Program-made: the position numbers and the translations under genes
The notes under the pieces: model-generated
What the model saw: the letters and a program-made list of their open reading frames with translations, nothing else
Database searches by the model: none
Told to the model about the DNA's origin: nothing
Shown here: one piece after another, positions 9,199-17,612 of the stretch
How the letters are laid out: every line of letters begins with the position of its first letter
Numbering within the stretch: position 1 is the stretch's first letter
Assembly: GCA_944325085.1 (NCBI GenBank)
Contig: CALUYT010000057.1
Coordinates: 1-64,000 of the forward strand
Reading direction: 5' to 3'
DNA length: 64,000 bases
DNA from: Candidatus Gastranaerophilales bacterium
GTDB taxonomy: Bacteria; Cyanobacteriota; Vampirovibrionia; Gastranaerophilales; Gastranaerophilaceae

Positions 9199-9263
9199 TA
9201 GGTGTTAATTTTTATTTTTTTGAGCTATTATATACATAGTAGAAGTTATTAGGGATATTTGTC

Positions 9264-10340
9264 ATGACACAAAATAATACAGAAGAAAAAGTAATTGGTA
9301 TTCCAAGAGCAATGTCTTTTTATAATCATTATCCTTTTTATTATGGATTTTTCAATGATTTAGGCATTAAAATAATATTGTCTGATGTGACAACAAAACA
9401 AACTATGTCTGAAGGTGCAGGTTTGGTTGTTACCGAAACTTGTTTACCTATTAAAGTTTATATTGGACATATTTTGAATTTATTGAATAAAGGTGTGGAT
9501 AAAATCTTCGTTCCATCACTACAATCTATAGATAATAAAATTTATAACTGCTCAAAAATCAGAGGATTGCCTGATTTAGTAAGAAATGTTATTAAAAAAC
9601 CATTTACAATGATAGAAGCAACATTAGACAAGTCTGAAAAAAATCAAGGTTTGTATGAATTTTTGGCAGAAGCTGTAAAACCTTTTGGAATTACAGATAT
9701 GAAGGTTATAAAAAGAGCTTCAAAAGCAGGTTGGAGATGTTATAACAACTTCCATGTTATGACAAAATCCGGTATGCCTTATTCAAAAGCTTTGAGTTAT
9801 GCATTGCAAGGTAAAGTTGTAATTGCTAATAAAAATAAAGAGTATCCGATTTCAGTTGCATTAGTAGGTCATGGTTATAATATTTATGACGAACGTGTAT
9901 GTATGAAGATATTTGATAAACTGGAAAAAATGGACGTTGAAGTTTGTACTTCATTACAATTGTCAGATGAACAATTAGATGAAGGTATTGCAAGCCTTGG
10001 TAACGATAAATATTGGGCAAATGAAGATGAAATGACAGGATCTGCTGGTCATTATTTAAAAGATAATAAGGTTGATGGTATAATCACAATCACTGCATTT
10101 GGTTGTGGACCTGATTCATTGATGGTTGAACGTATTACAAGAAAAGCTAAACAATTTAATAAACCATTATTAAATTTAACTATTGACGAACAAACCGGAG
10201 AAGCTGGTTTTGTGACTCGTATTGAGGCTTTTGTTGATATGTTGTTCCGTAAAAAACGTGCAAGTATAGTTAATAAATTGAATATTCAAGGTAAACAAGC
10301 TGAATATACTCCAAATATTGAATATATTGAAACCAAATAA
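9264..10340 (+). CDS. Acyl-CoA dehydratase activase-related protein (DUF2229-like)
   Basis: The 358-residue protein opens with IGIPRAMSFYNHYPFYYGFF, closely matching the start of the DUF2229 region found in large 2-hydroxyacyl-CoA dehydratase activase proteins. It continues with TETCLPIKVYIGH, a YNCSKIRGLPDL segment and FGCGPDSLMVER. These Cys are those conserved in the family and may bind a [4Fe-4S] cluster. No ASKHA ATPase domain is present, so this is a stand-alone partner module, not a complete activase. It follows the U32-like gene and ends in a strong bidirectional terminator. A TATATA -10 and an AGGG ribosome site precede it. The biochemical role is undefined. Confidence 0.75.
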   Translation: MTQNNTEEKVIGIPRAMSFYNHYPFYYGFFNDLGIKIILSDVTTKQTMSEGAGLVVTETCLPIKVYIGHILNLLNKGVDKIFVPSLQSIDNKIYNCSKIRGLPDLVRNVIKKPFTMIEATLDKSEKNQGLYEFLAEAVKPFGITDMKVIKRASKAGWRCYNNFHVMTKSGMPYSKALSYALQGKVVIANKNKEYPISVALVGHGYNIYDERVCMKIFDKLEKMDVEVCTSLQLSDEQLDEGIASLGNDKYWANEDEMTGSAGHYLKDNKVDGIITITAFGCGPDSLMVERITRKAKQFNKPLLNLTIDEQTGEAGFVTRIEAFVDMLFRKKRASIVNKLNIQGKQAEYTPNIEYIETK

Positions 10341-10355
10341 TTAAGTTGTTTTATA

Positions 10356-10396
10356 AGAAAAATCCCTGACTTTATATATAAGTCAGGGATTTTTCT
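10356..10396. terminator. Bidirectional terminator
   Basis: Arms of 17 exactly paired bases (10356-10372 and 10380-10396) enclose a 7-base TATATAT loop, with A and T tracts at the ends. It separates two convergent genes, the DUF2229-like gene and the HD-GYP gene, and can stop both. Confidence 0.95.
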
Positions 10397-10419
10397 ATAG
10401 TTTGATATGGATTTATAAT

Positions 10420-11661
10420 TTATTTCATAATTATTTGAGCAAGTGCATTAACCACATCTGGGTCCCATTTAGAACCTGCTTCAGAATTTATTATGTCTAA
10501 AGCCTGTTTTGCTTCCATAGCTTTTCTATAAGGTCTATCAGATGTCATAGCAGAATAAGCATCAGCTACAGCTATGATTCTTGAACCCAAAGGTATTGAT
10601 TGTCCTTTTAATCCTTCAGGAGAACCGCTACCATCAATTCTTTCTGTGTGGTAGGTTATATAAGGTACAACTTCTGATAGGAAGTTAATATTCATAAGTA
10701 GGTTTACGCCCACATTTGTGTGGTTTTTAATCTTTTGTAATTCTTCCGGTGAAAGTTTTCCGTTTGTTGCAAAAATCTTTTCTGGAAGTGTTATTTTTCC
10801 TATATTTTGAAGTAATCCTGCGTAGTATATCAAATCTGTTGTTTTTTCATTTAAGCCTAATTTTTTACAAATGCTTCTTGCTAATTTTGCAGAATTTCTT
10901 GAATGTGATACTGTGTATTGACCTTTTCTATCTACGGCATTAGCTAATGTTTCAACAAAACTTTGTTGATAGTCACATAAATCTCCAATTAGTGCTGTTA
11001 ATGTTGCTCTATCTTGTTTTAGTTCAATTTCAGTTGTGTCAGGATTGTTTATTAAAGCATTTGTATGCTCGATTTCATTTTGTAATGTTATTGTTGTTCC
11101 TAGTAAATTTGCAATGCTAAAGATAAGTTCAAAATAATCTTTATCAAGTTTTTCATTTACTTTGATTTTAATCATACCTACAGGCATAGTTGAACTTCTC
11201 ATTGGAATTATAGTATATCTGTTTTTCTCTATAATTTCCTGGTGAGTTAGTTCTTCTATTGTTATATCATTTTGAGATTCTTTTTCTGTTGAATTTCCAA
11301 CAGGAACAATTGTTTTATCTTTTATCAAACTGATTTCGCATTCTTCAACTTCAAGCATTTGAACTATGGATTTTGCAATAGATGTGTATATAGCATGTTC
11401 TTCACCTGTCGAAAAGTTTAAAACACATAGTGTGTTTTTAGAAGAATAAATATCAATAAGTTCTTTTAATTGATTTTGCAAGCGTTCTTTTTTGTTTGCG
11501 CTAACACTTATTTTTTTTGCTAAATCTTCAGATATTAGAGTTTCTGAAATGAAGTCACCAAGATTTAGAGCAAACATTTCTTCTAGTGGATCGCTGCCCA
11601 TAAGATGCTCTGATTGACCAAAAAGTGACACACCTACTTGCTTTTTCTCTTCTTTATCCAT
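10420..11661 (-). CDS. HD-GYP domain protein with degenerate active site
   Basis: The 413-residue protein has a GAF-like N-terminal half and a C-terminal HD-GYP domain from about residue 240. The order of HD-GYP elements is intact: HSRNSAKLA near 252, a LLQNIGKITLP block near 285, NHTNVGVNLL, then a DGSGSPEGLKG block near 345 and DAYSAMTSDRPYR. The diagnostic residues are changed: the HD of HDIGK is Gln-Asn, and GYP is Gly-Ser-Pro. Active HD-GYP enzymes hydrolyse cyclic di-GMP through a metal site that needs this His and Asp. The protein is therefore more likely a nucleotide-binding or scaffold protein than a phosphodiesterase. An AAAGGA ribosome site precedes the ATG. Confidence 0.88.
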   Translation of the reverse strand: MDKEEKKQVGVSLFGQSEHLMGSDPLEEMFALNLGDFISETLISEDLAKKISVSANKKERLQNQLKELIDIYSSKNTLCVLNFSTGEEHAIYTSIAKSIVQMLEVEECEISLIKDKTIVPVGNSTEKESQNDITIEELTHQEIIEKNRYTIIPMRSSTMPVGMIKIKVNEKLDKDYFELIFSIANLLGTTITLQNEIEHTNALINNPDTTEIELKQDRATLTALIGDLCDYQQSFVETLANAVDRKGQYTVSHSRNSAKLARSICKKLGLNEKTTDLIYYAGLLQNIGKITLPEKIFATNGKLSPEELQKIKNHTNVGVNLLMNINFLSEVVPYITYHTERIDGSGSPEGLKGQSIPLGSRIIAVADAYSAMTSDRPYRKAMEAKQALDIINSEAGSKWDPDVVNALAQIIMK

Positions 11662-11729
11662 ATTGTTTCCTTTAAATACATGCCTTCTATTTTTATATAC
11701 GGCAGATTTTTTTATAACTTTAGTGCTAA

Positions 11730-11766
11730 TTTGAAAAATTCATACTAAAGTATGGTATTTTTCAAA
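11730..11766. repeat. Long inverted repeat in divergent promoter region
   Basis: TTTGAAAAAT (11730-11739) pairs exactly with ATTTTTCAAA (11757-11766). Inside, CATAC (11741-11745) pairs with GTATG (11750-11754) around a TAAA loop. It sits between the divergent HD-GYP and glycosyltransferase genes, where neither transcript needs a terminator, so an operator or leader hairpin is the likelier role. Confidence 0.6.
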
Positions 11767-11862
11767 CTTTTGTTTAGTAAATTTTGTAAAATTTATTAAT
11801 ATTTAAAATATTACCCATGTGCCTAATATAAATTGGAGGTTGATTTTTGTAATAATGTGTTT

Positions 11863-12744
11863 ATGGTAAATTTTGTTAGATTAAGTATTATTGTTCCGGT
11901 TTATAATTCTGAAAAGTTCTTAGATAAGTGTATTGAAAGTCTATTACGACAAAATGTGCAAGATATTGAAATATTATTGATTAATGATGGTTCAACAGAT
12001 AGTAGTTTAGATATTTGTAAAAATTTTGCATTGAAAGATAATAGAATTAGAGTCTTTAATCAGGAGAATTTTGGGCAAAGTAAAGCTAGAAATGTTGGTT
12101 TGGATAATGCAATTGGGCAATATATTGCATTTGTTGATTCCGATGATTGGGTTGATGTTGATTATTATGAAAAAATGATTAAGGCTATTGAGGCTAATGA
12201 TGCTGATATTGCTTGTGCATCTATAATTAGGGAAAGAAAATATTTAAAAAAATATCGAATTAATTATAAATCTGAAAAATGTTATACTTTGGCTCAAGAG
12301 AAAATTGATGTCGCAGAAGTTCCAAATATGTGTTATGTTTGGAATAAAGTCTATAGAAGATATTTCTTGAATAGAATTGGTTTAAGATTTATTGAAGGAA
12401 TGTATTTCGAAGATGTTGATTTTGTTACAAGGGCTGTGTACTTTTCTAATAAGATAGTAACAGTGCCGGGAACTTATTATCATTATTGGACGAATTCTAA
12501 TTCTACAGTAAAAACTATGCGTTATTCTGATAAAAAAAGATTTGATTCTTTACTGTCGAAAAAGTATATGCTGGAGTTTTTTAAAGAGCATAATTTGACC
12601 TCAAAATCAAAAAATATGATTATGAAAAAAGATTGCATAAAACTTTTTGGCGTAACTTTTTTAAAAATTTACGAATGGCAAACTAAAAAAGTTTACTACT
12701 TGTTTGGGGTTATACCTATTGCAGAACAAATATTTTATGCTTGA
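11863..12744 (+). CDS. GT2-family glycosyltransferase
   Basis: The protein, about 293 residues, begins with the GT-A fold signature LSIIVPVYNSEKFLDKCIES and has INDGSTDSS for nucleotide binding, FGQSKARNVGLD, and the metal-binding VDSDDWVD. ED in the YFEDVDF block is the probable catalytic base of inverting GT2 enzymes. It would transfer a sugar from a nucleotide donor to surface glycan, lipopolysaccharide or a glycoprotein; donor and acceptor cannot be inferred. It lacks membrane spans. GGAGG at 11835 is 17 bases before an in-frame GTG (11857) and 23 before ATG (11863); both starts keep the whole domain, so the start is uncertain by two codons. Confidence 0.88.
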   Translation: MVNFVRLSIIVPVYNSEKFLDKCIESLLRQNVQDIEILLINDGSTDSSLDICKNFALKDNRIRVFNQENFGQSKARNVGLDNAIGQYIAFVDSDDWVDVDYYEKMIKAIEANDADIACASIIRERKYLKKYRINYKSEKCYTLAQEKIDVAEVPNMCYVWNKVYRRYFLNRIGLRFIEGMYFEDVDFVTRAVYFSNKIVTVPGTYYHYWTNSNSTVKTMRYSDKKRFDSLLSKKYMLEFFKEHNLTSKSKNMIMKKDCIKLFGVTFLKIYEWQTKKVYYLFGVIPIAEQIFYA

Positions 12745-12748
12745 TATT

Positions 12749-13228
12749 TTAGTAGCCTATTGCCCATTTGAAGTTGCTTGTTGCTGTTTTTACAGGAGCT
12801 ACAACTTGTTTTTGAGATGCGTTTAACGCAGTAACTTCAATTACTTTTTCTGCTTTTTGTAATAGGTTATATTCGCCAATTTTATTATCAACATTGTTAA
12901 ATGATTTGAATTTATCTAATTCAGCTTGTAAATCTTGGTTTTCAGCGTTAAGTCTAACTATTTCATTATCAAGATTATTAAGTTTAGCTTCGTAATTCAT
13001 TGCAATATAATAGCTAACAAAAGTTATTGCAATAGTTATACCAAGACAAAAGCATAAAGATTTGTTTATTTTTCTTGTAACCATCTCTCTTATTGTCATA
13101 GGCTTAACTTGATAAAAATCGCCTTCAATAACTGAAGAATCTTCTTTTATCGGGTTGTTTACGTAACCTGATTGTCTGTAAAGATTGTCTTGAGTTTCAA
13201 TTGTTAATCTTGCTGAATTCAAATTCAT
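12749..13228 (-). CDS. ftsL: FtsL-like septum protein
   Basis: The 159-residue protein has a cytoplasmic N-terminal tail of about 75 residues, one membrane span (around LCFCLGITIAITFVSYYIA), then a leucine/asparagine-rich coiled coil (NNLDNEIVRLNAENQDLQ). This is the architecture of bitopic divisome proteins such as FtsL, which recruits peptidoglycan synthase with FtsB/FtsQ. Sequence alone is weak because FtsL is poorly conserved. The place directly after rsmH, 36 bases downstream on the same strand, is the classical position of ftsL in the division and cell wall cluster, which supports the call. The cluster stops here: no ftsI or mur genes follow. Confidence 0.7.
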   Translation of the reverse strand: MNLNSARLTIETQDNLYRQSGYVNNPIKEDSSVIEGDFYQVKPMTIREMVTRKINKSLCFCLGITIAITFVSYYIAMNYEAKLNNLDNEIVRLNAENQDLQAELDKFKSFNNVDNKIGEYNLLQKAEKVIEVTALNASQKQVVAPVKTATSNFKWAIGY

Positions 13229-13264
13229 TCCCTAAACTACCTACCACTAAATATTGTTACTTAA

Positions 13265-14200
13265 TTACCTTCGAATACATCTTGCAATTCTTAGCTTTGC
13301 GCTTCTTGAAGGTGGATTCTCTTCTATCTCCTGCTCTGTTGCCATTATTGGCTTTTTATTTACAAGTTCCAAAATCGGAGGAGGACATTTGCAAATCATT
13401 TGATTTTTTTCGCAATGACATCGAGTCGAATGGTATTTGAATACCTGTTTTACAACTCTATCCTCAAGAGAGTGAAAACTTATTACACTAATTATAGCAC
13501 CAAAGTCTAACAAATCCAATACATCATTTAATGTGTTTTTAACATTTTGTAACTCATGGTTTACTTCAATTCTAATAGCCTGAAAAACCCTTGTGGCAGG
13601 GTGTATAGATGATTTTATCTTTGGTGTTGATTTAACAATTAAATCAGATAATTCTGTAGTTGTTTGTATAGGTTTTATTTTTCTTTGTTCTATTATTGCT
13701 TTTGCGATGCGTTTTGAAAATCTTTCTTCACCATATTCTGAAAAAATTTTTACCAAGTCATTTTCAGAATATTTATTAACGACATCGTATGCTGAAAAGT
13801 CTGAATCTTTATTAAATCGCATATCTAGAGGTGCTTCTTTTGAAAAGGAAAAACCTCTTTCTTGTTTTGTTAATTGATGATAAGATGCACCTAAGTCAAA
13901 TAAAATTCCGCCTGTAATTTTAGGAATTCCAAGTTCTTTTAATACTTGTTTTAGATTTGTATATGAATTTTTTACAATTGTTAAATTCTTATAGTTTTTT
14001 AATCTTTCTGAAGCTGCGTCTATTGCATCTTGATCTATATCAAAGGCTATCAATTTTCCGTTTGGTGATATCCTTTTTAATATAAGTTCGCTATGTCCGC
14101 CACCACCTAAAGTACAATCGACATAAACTAATCCGTCTTTACATTCTAGTGCATCAACGGCTTCATTTTTCATAACAGTGTAATGTTTAAATTCTGACAT
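13265..14200 (-). CDS. rsmH: 16S rRNA m4C1402 methyltransferase RsmH
   Basis: The 311-residue enzyme uses S-adenosylmethionine to N4-methylate C1402 of 16S rRNA in the ribosomal P site. Visible marks are HYTVMKNEAVDALE at the N-terminus, the SAM-binding VDCTLGGGGHSELIL, FDLGASYHQL, AFQAIRIEVNHEL and SFHSLEDRVVKQVF. Length matches the family. Upstream, an extended -10 (TGCTAGTAT) ends 6 bases before ATG and there is no ribosome site, so the mRNA may be leaderless. ftsL follows in the same transcript. Confidence 0.97.
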   Translation of the reverse strand: MSEFKHYTVMKNEAVDALECKDGLVYVDCTLGGGGHSELILKRISPNGKLIAFDIDQDAIDAASERLKNYKNLTIVKNSYTNLKQVLKELGIPKITGGILFDLGASYHQLTKQERGFSFSKEAPLDMRFNKDSDFSAYDVVNKYSENDLVKIFSEYGEERFSKRIAKAIIEQRKIKPIQTTTELSDLIVKSTPKIKSSIHPATRVFQAIRIEVNHELQNVKNTLNDVLDLLDFGAIISVISFHSLEDRVVKQVFKYHSTRCHCEKNQMICKCPPPILELVNKKPIMATEQEIEENPPSRSAKLRIARCIRR

Positions 14201-14206
14201 AACTTA

Positions 14207-14212
14207 ATACTA
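14207..14212 (-). promoter_or_regulatory. -10 box of rsmH, leaderless type
   Basis: Read on the minus strand, TGCTAGTAT is followed by six bases and then the rsmH ATG, with no Shine-Dalgarno between them. Confidence 0.5.
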
Positions 14213-14224
14213 GCATAAATAAAA

Positions 14225-14260
14225 CTAAAAAAGAGATACAAAATGTATCTCTTTTTTTAG
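14225..14260. terminator. Terminator between 73-residue gene and rsmH
   Basis: The stem GAGATACA/TGTATCTC closes a 3-base loop and is flanked by runs of six A and seven T, so it works on both strands. It ends the transcript of the small gene at 14282-14503 before rsmH begins. Confidence 0.92.
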
Positions 14261-14281
14261 TTCATACTAGCTATTCAGTTT

Positions 14282-14503
14282 TTACATTATAAAGCCTGCT
14301 AAGCCCTCCTGATCAAATATTTCTAAGAATTTATCATATGTGCAGTTAACTTCTTCGCCTGTTTCATCAATAATTTGAATTACTTTTTGCATTTCAGTAT
14401 CTGCAACTGTTGCAGCTTTTGATAAAATTAAATATGAATTTGTATCGTTTAAGGCATTATCCTTATGTTCTAATAATGTTGATTCATCAAATTTAAATTC
14501 CAT
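14282..14503 (-). CDS. Small acidic protein of unknown function
   Basis: The 73-residue acidic, soluble protein begins MEFKFDESTLLEHKD and has the segment QIIDETGEEVNCTYDKFLEIFDQEG. I do not recognise the family. An in-frame start eleven codons upstream exists, but AGAGGT at eight bases marks ATG 14503. It is a single-gene transcript closed by a strong terminator. There are no membrane or Zn-binding features. Confidence 0.7.
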   Translation of the reverse strand: MEFKFDESTLLEHKDNALNDTNSYLILSKAATVADTEMQKVIQIIDETGEEVNCTYDKFLEIFDQEGLAGFIM

Positions 14504-14615
14504 TTCAGTGACCTCTTTCGTTTTTCGTAACCACATTTTTTATATCGGATAACTTTTGGTCATTCTTTAGTTTTTTCTATTGTTTTTTTACAAATGTTTA
14601 CATATTTAGTAATAA

Positions 14616-14649
14616 AAAAATACAGAAGGTGTTTGCCTTCTGTATTTTT
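14616..14649. terminator. Terminator of gltX
   Basis: CAGAAGG and CCTTCTG pair around a 6-base loop, extended by TA pairs and A/T tracts. It lies 24 bases past the gltX stop on the minus strand. Confidence 0.92.
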
Positions 14650-14672
14650 GTTTATAAAAATTATATTTTTAG

Positions 14673-16136
14673 TTATTTAATAGCTTTTTGAGCTCTATAT
14701 AAACTTGTTTCTTTTCCAAGAATTTCTAAAATTCCAACCATATCAGCGCCTCTAGTTCTACCTGTTATAGCTGCTCTGATTGCCCACATTGTAACTTTAG
14801 GTTTGATACCGTTTTCTTTCCAGAATCCTCTGAATTCTTCAAGTTTGTGGTGTAGATTTTCTTCTGTCCATTCCCAATCTTTCGCTTTTTCAACAAAATC
14901 TTTTAATACATTTTGTGAAGTTTCAGTATCTAAAGTTCCAGTTTGAGTTTCTGGTTCTATTTCTACATCTTTACCAAAGAAGTAAGGAACAGCGTCTGTT
15001 ATATCAGATAACAATGTTAATGGTTCCATTGTTATTTCTACCATTTTTGTATATTGTTCATCTGTTAATTCATTTAGGTTGTATTTTGTTAAATATGGTT
15101 TTAACATTTCTTTCAATTTTTCAATTGGAAGCATTTTTATATAATGGCTGTTCATCCATTTTAATTTGTCATATTCAAAAATTGAATTTGAAGAAGAAAT
15201 TTCGTTTATTCTAAAATCTTTAGCAATTTCATCCACAGATTTAATTTCTTCTCCATCTGAAGGTGACCAACCAAGTAGTGCTACAAAGTTAATTAAAGCT
15301 TCTGTTAAGTATCCTTCTTTTACGAAATCAGAAACTGCAGTAGCTCCGTGTCTTTTTGATAATTTGCTTCTGTCTGGAGCTAAGATCATACCTAAGTGTC
15401 CAAATTTTGGAACTTCAAAACCTAAAGCTTCAAATATTAAAATTTGTTTGTAAGTGTTTGAGATATGGTCTTCCCCTCTGATAACGTGAGATATTTTCAT
15501 TAATGCGTCATCTATAACAACTGCAAAGTTGTAAGTAGGAGTTCCGTTTGATTTTTGAATTACAAAGTCACCTAATAGGTTTGTATCCATATGTAATTCA
15601 CCTTTTACAAGGTCATCAAATTTTAATATAGAAGAATCATGAAATGCTTTTTGAGCTTTTGCAATGTTAAATCTTATTGCAGGTTTTCTTCCTTCTGCTC
15701 TTAATTTAGCTTTTTCTTCTTCTGTTAAGTTTTCACATTTTTTTGAATAAACATAAGGTTTTTTAGCTGCAGTAGCTGCTTCTTTTTCTTGTTCTAGTTC
15801 TTCTGGGGTACAAAAACATTCATAAGCAAAGCCTGAGTCTAATAATTTTTGTACGTATTTTGGATATATGTCAAATCTTTCAGATTGAGTATATGGACCA
15901 TAAGGGCCACCAACATCAGGACCTTCATCCCAATTCAATCCTAAAGCTTTCAAACTGTCAAAAATATTATCTATATATTCTTGAGAAGTTCTTTCAGCAT
16001 CTGTATCTTCAATTCTTAAAATGAACTTTCCGCCCATTTTTTTTGCAAATAAATAATTAAATAATGCAGTTCTAGCTGTACCGATGTGCAAGTTTCCACT
16101 TGGTGACGGTGCTATTCTAACTCTAACTTCTGACAT
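14673..16136 (-). CDS. gltX: Glutamyl-tRNA synthetase
   Basis: The 487-residue class I synthetase attaches glutamate to tRNA. It has the HIGH-type motif PSGNLHIGTARTALFNYLF, the glutamate-binding RIEDTDAERTSQEY, a VIRGEDHISNTYKQI block and the KMSKS-type loop DRSKLSKRHGA. The C-terminal anticodon-binding helical domain is present at full length. It is monocistronic with its own terminator; GAAGG lies before ATG. Whether it also charges tRNA-Gln for GatCAB cannot be decided here. Confidence 0.98.
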   Translation of the reverse strand: MSEVRVRIAPSPSGNLHIGTARTALFNYLFAKKMGGKFILRIEDTDAERTSQEYIDNIFDSLKALGLNWDEGPDVGGPYGPYTQSERFDIYPKYVQKLLDSGFAYECFCTPEELEQEKEAATAAKKPYVYSKKCENLTEEEKAKLRAEGRKPAIRFNIAKAQKAFHDSSILKFDDLVKGELHMDTNLLGDFVIQKSNGTPTYNFAVVIDDALMKISHVIRGEDHISNTYKQILIFEALGFEVPKFGHLGMILAPDRSKLSKRHGATAVSDFVKEGYLTEALINFVALLGWSPSDGEEIKSVDEIAKDFRINEISSSNSIFEYDKLKWMNSHYIKMLPIEKLKEMLKPYLTKYNLNELTDEQYTKMVEITMEPLTLLSDITDAVPYFFGKDVEIEPETQTGTLDTETSQNVLKDFVEKAKDWEWTEENLHHKLEEFRGFWKENGIKPKVTMWAIRAAITGRTRGADMVGILEILGKETSLYRAQKAIK

Positions 16137-16226
16137 TTTAGCCTTCTTTCTTTATATATTTCAGCACAATAAGGATACCACACGGGTAATTCTTTTTCAA
16201 GTTTAAATATATTTGCTGTAGTGTTT

Positions 16227-17612
16227 TTAAAATATTTTATAAGGGTTAAGGATATTTTTTGGATCAAAAATTTTTTTTATTTGGCGCATATAATCCAAAG
16301 CCCCTCCATCTACAACTTTTGAAATATATGCTTTCTTTTCCAAACCTATTCCGTGTTCTCCTGATATAATTCCTCCAAGTTTTATTGTCAAATGATAAAT
16401 CTCAGATTTTGCTATTTTGTATCGTTTGTATTCGTCTTTATCATTGTAATCTATAGGGATTTGCGGATGAACACTGCCATCTCCAACGTGTCCAACCATA
16501 CATACTATAAGGTTGTGTCTTGAACAAATTTCTTGAATTCCTTTGACTAATTTTGCAAGATTTTGTCTTGGTACAATTACATCATCTGTTGTTATATTTG
16601 GTCGTAATTTTGTGCAAGCTGCCATTGAGGATCTTCTTGCTGACCAAATGTGATCGGCTTCTTGTTTATTTGTAGAAAATTGTATGCTGGAAGCTTTGTT
16701 ATCTCTAAGTGTTGAACATATTGTTTGGCGCATATCTTCTATAATTGAATTATGTCCATCAATTTCTATTATTAATGCTGCTTCTTTGTCACACAAAAGT
16801 CCTGTAGGATAATATTTTTCTACAGTTTGTATTGCATTTTTATCCATAAAATCAATTGTTGTTGGAGATATTTGTTTTTCAATAATCTTATTTACTGCAA
16901 TAATTGAATCTTCAACAGTATCAAAATAAGCCATTATGACTTTTGTAGCTTGAGGTTTTGTTATTAATTTTACAGTAGCTTCAACAACAATACCTAATGT
17001 TCCTTCTGAACCTATAAATAAGCTGCCTAAATTATAGCCGGTTGCATTTTTTATTGTGTTTGAGCCTGTTCTTATTAACTGTCCATCAGCCATAACAACA
17101 AGCATATCTATAATATAATCTTTTGTTGATCCATATTTAAAACATCTGGCTCCTGCTGAGTTTTGTGCGATACTTCCGCCTATTGTTGAAACTTTCAAGT
17201 TTGATGGATCAGGAGGATAAAATAACCCAATATCTTCCACTGCTTTTTGTAAATCGCCAACAATTACTCCAGGTTGAACTCTTGCTGTCATATTTTCTTT
17301 GTTGATTTCAAGGATTTTATTCATCTTTGAAAAGTTTAAGATTATACCGCCGTGCGGAGTTGTACAGGCTCCAACTGTATTTGTGCCTGCTCCTCTGCAT
17401 ATAATTGGTGTCATATGTTTGTTTGCTATTTTTACAACTTTTTGTACTTGTTCTATTGTTTCAACAAAAACCACTGCATCAGGTAATTGTGTCTTTGTAT
17501 AAGGATCATTTGATGCATCAACAGAATATACGTATCTTTCTTCTATTTCAGATAGTACGTTCTGTTTAGGTAATGTATTTGTTAATTCTTTTATTAAGTT
17601 TTTAGTCAACAT
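16227..17612 (-). CDS. FAD-linked 2-hydroxyacid dehydrogenase, GlcD/LldD2-like
   Basis: The 461-residue flavoprotein has a PCMH-type FAD-binding domain (CRGAGTNTVGACTTPHGGI, DPSNLKVSTIGGSIAQNSAG) and a C-terminal substrate domain ending with GHVGDGSVHPQIPIDY and GGIISGEHGIGLEKK, which holds the conserved His residues of glycolate oxidase GlcD and D-lactate dehydrogenases. It should oxidise glycolate, D-lactate or a similar 2-hydroxyacid; no GlcE or GlcF partners are adjacent. Its ATG lies inside the last codons of the giant coiled-coil gene (11-base overlap), so translation may be coupled, although the two proteins have no obvious link. Confidence 0.9.
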   Translation of the reverse strand: MLTKNLIKELTNTLPKQNVLSEIEERYVYSVDASNDPYTKTQLPDAVVFVETIEQVQKVVKIANKHMTPIICRGAGTNTVGACTTPHGGIILNFSKMNKILEINKENMTARVQPGVIVGDLQKAVEDIGLFYPPDPSNLKVSTIGGSIAQNSAGARCFKYGSTKDYIIDMLVVMADGQLIRTGSNTIKNATGYNLGSLFIGSEGTLGIVVEATVKLITKPQATKVIMAYFDTVEDSIIAVNKIIEKQISPTTIDFMDKNAIQTVEKYYPTGLLCDKEAALIIEIDGHNSIIEDMRQTICSTLRDNKASSIQFSTNKQEADHIWSARRSSMAACTKLRPNITTDDVIVPRQNLAKLVKGIQEICSRHNLIVCMVGHVGDGSVHPQIPIDYNDKDEYKRYKIAKSEIYHLTIKLGGIISGEHGIGLEKKAYISKVVDGGALDYMRQIKKIFDPKNILNPYKIF

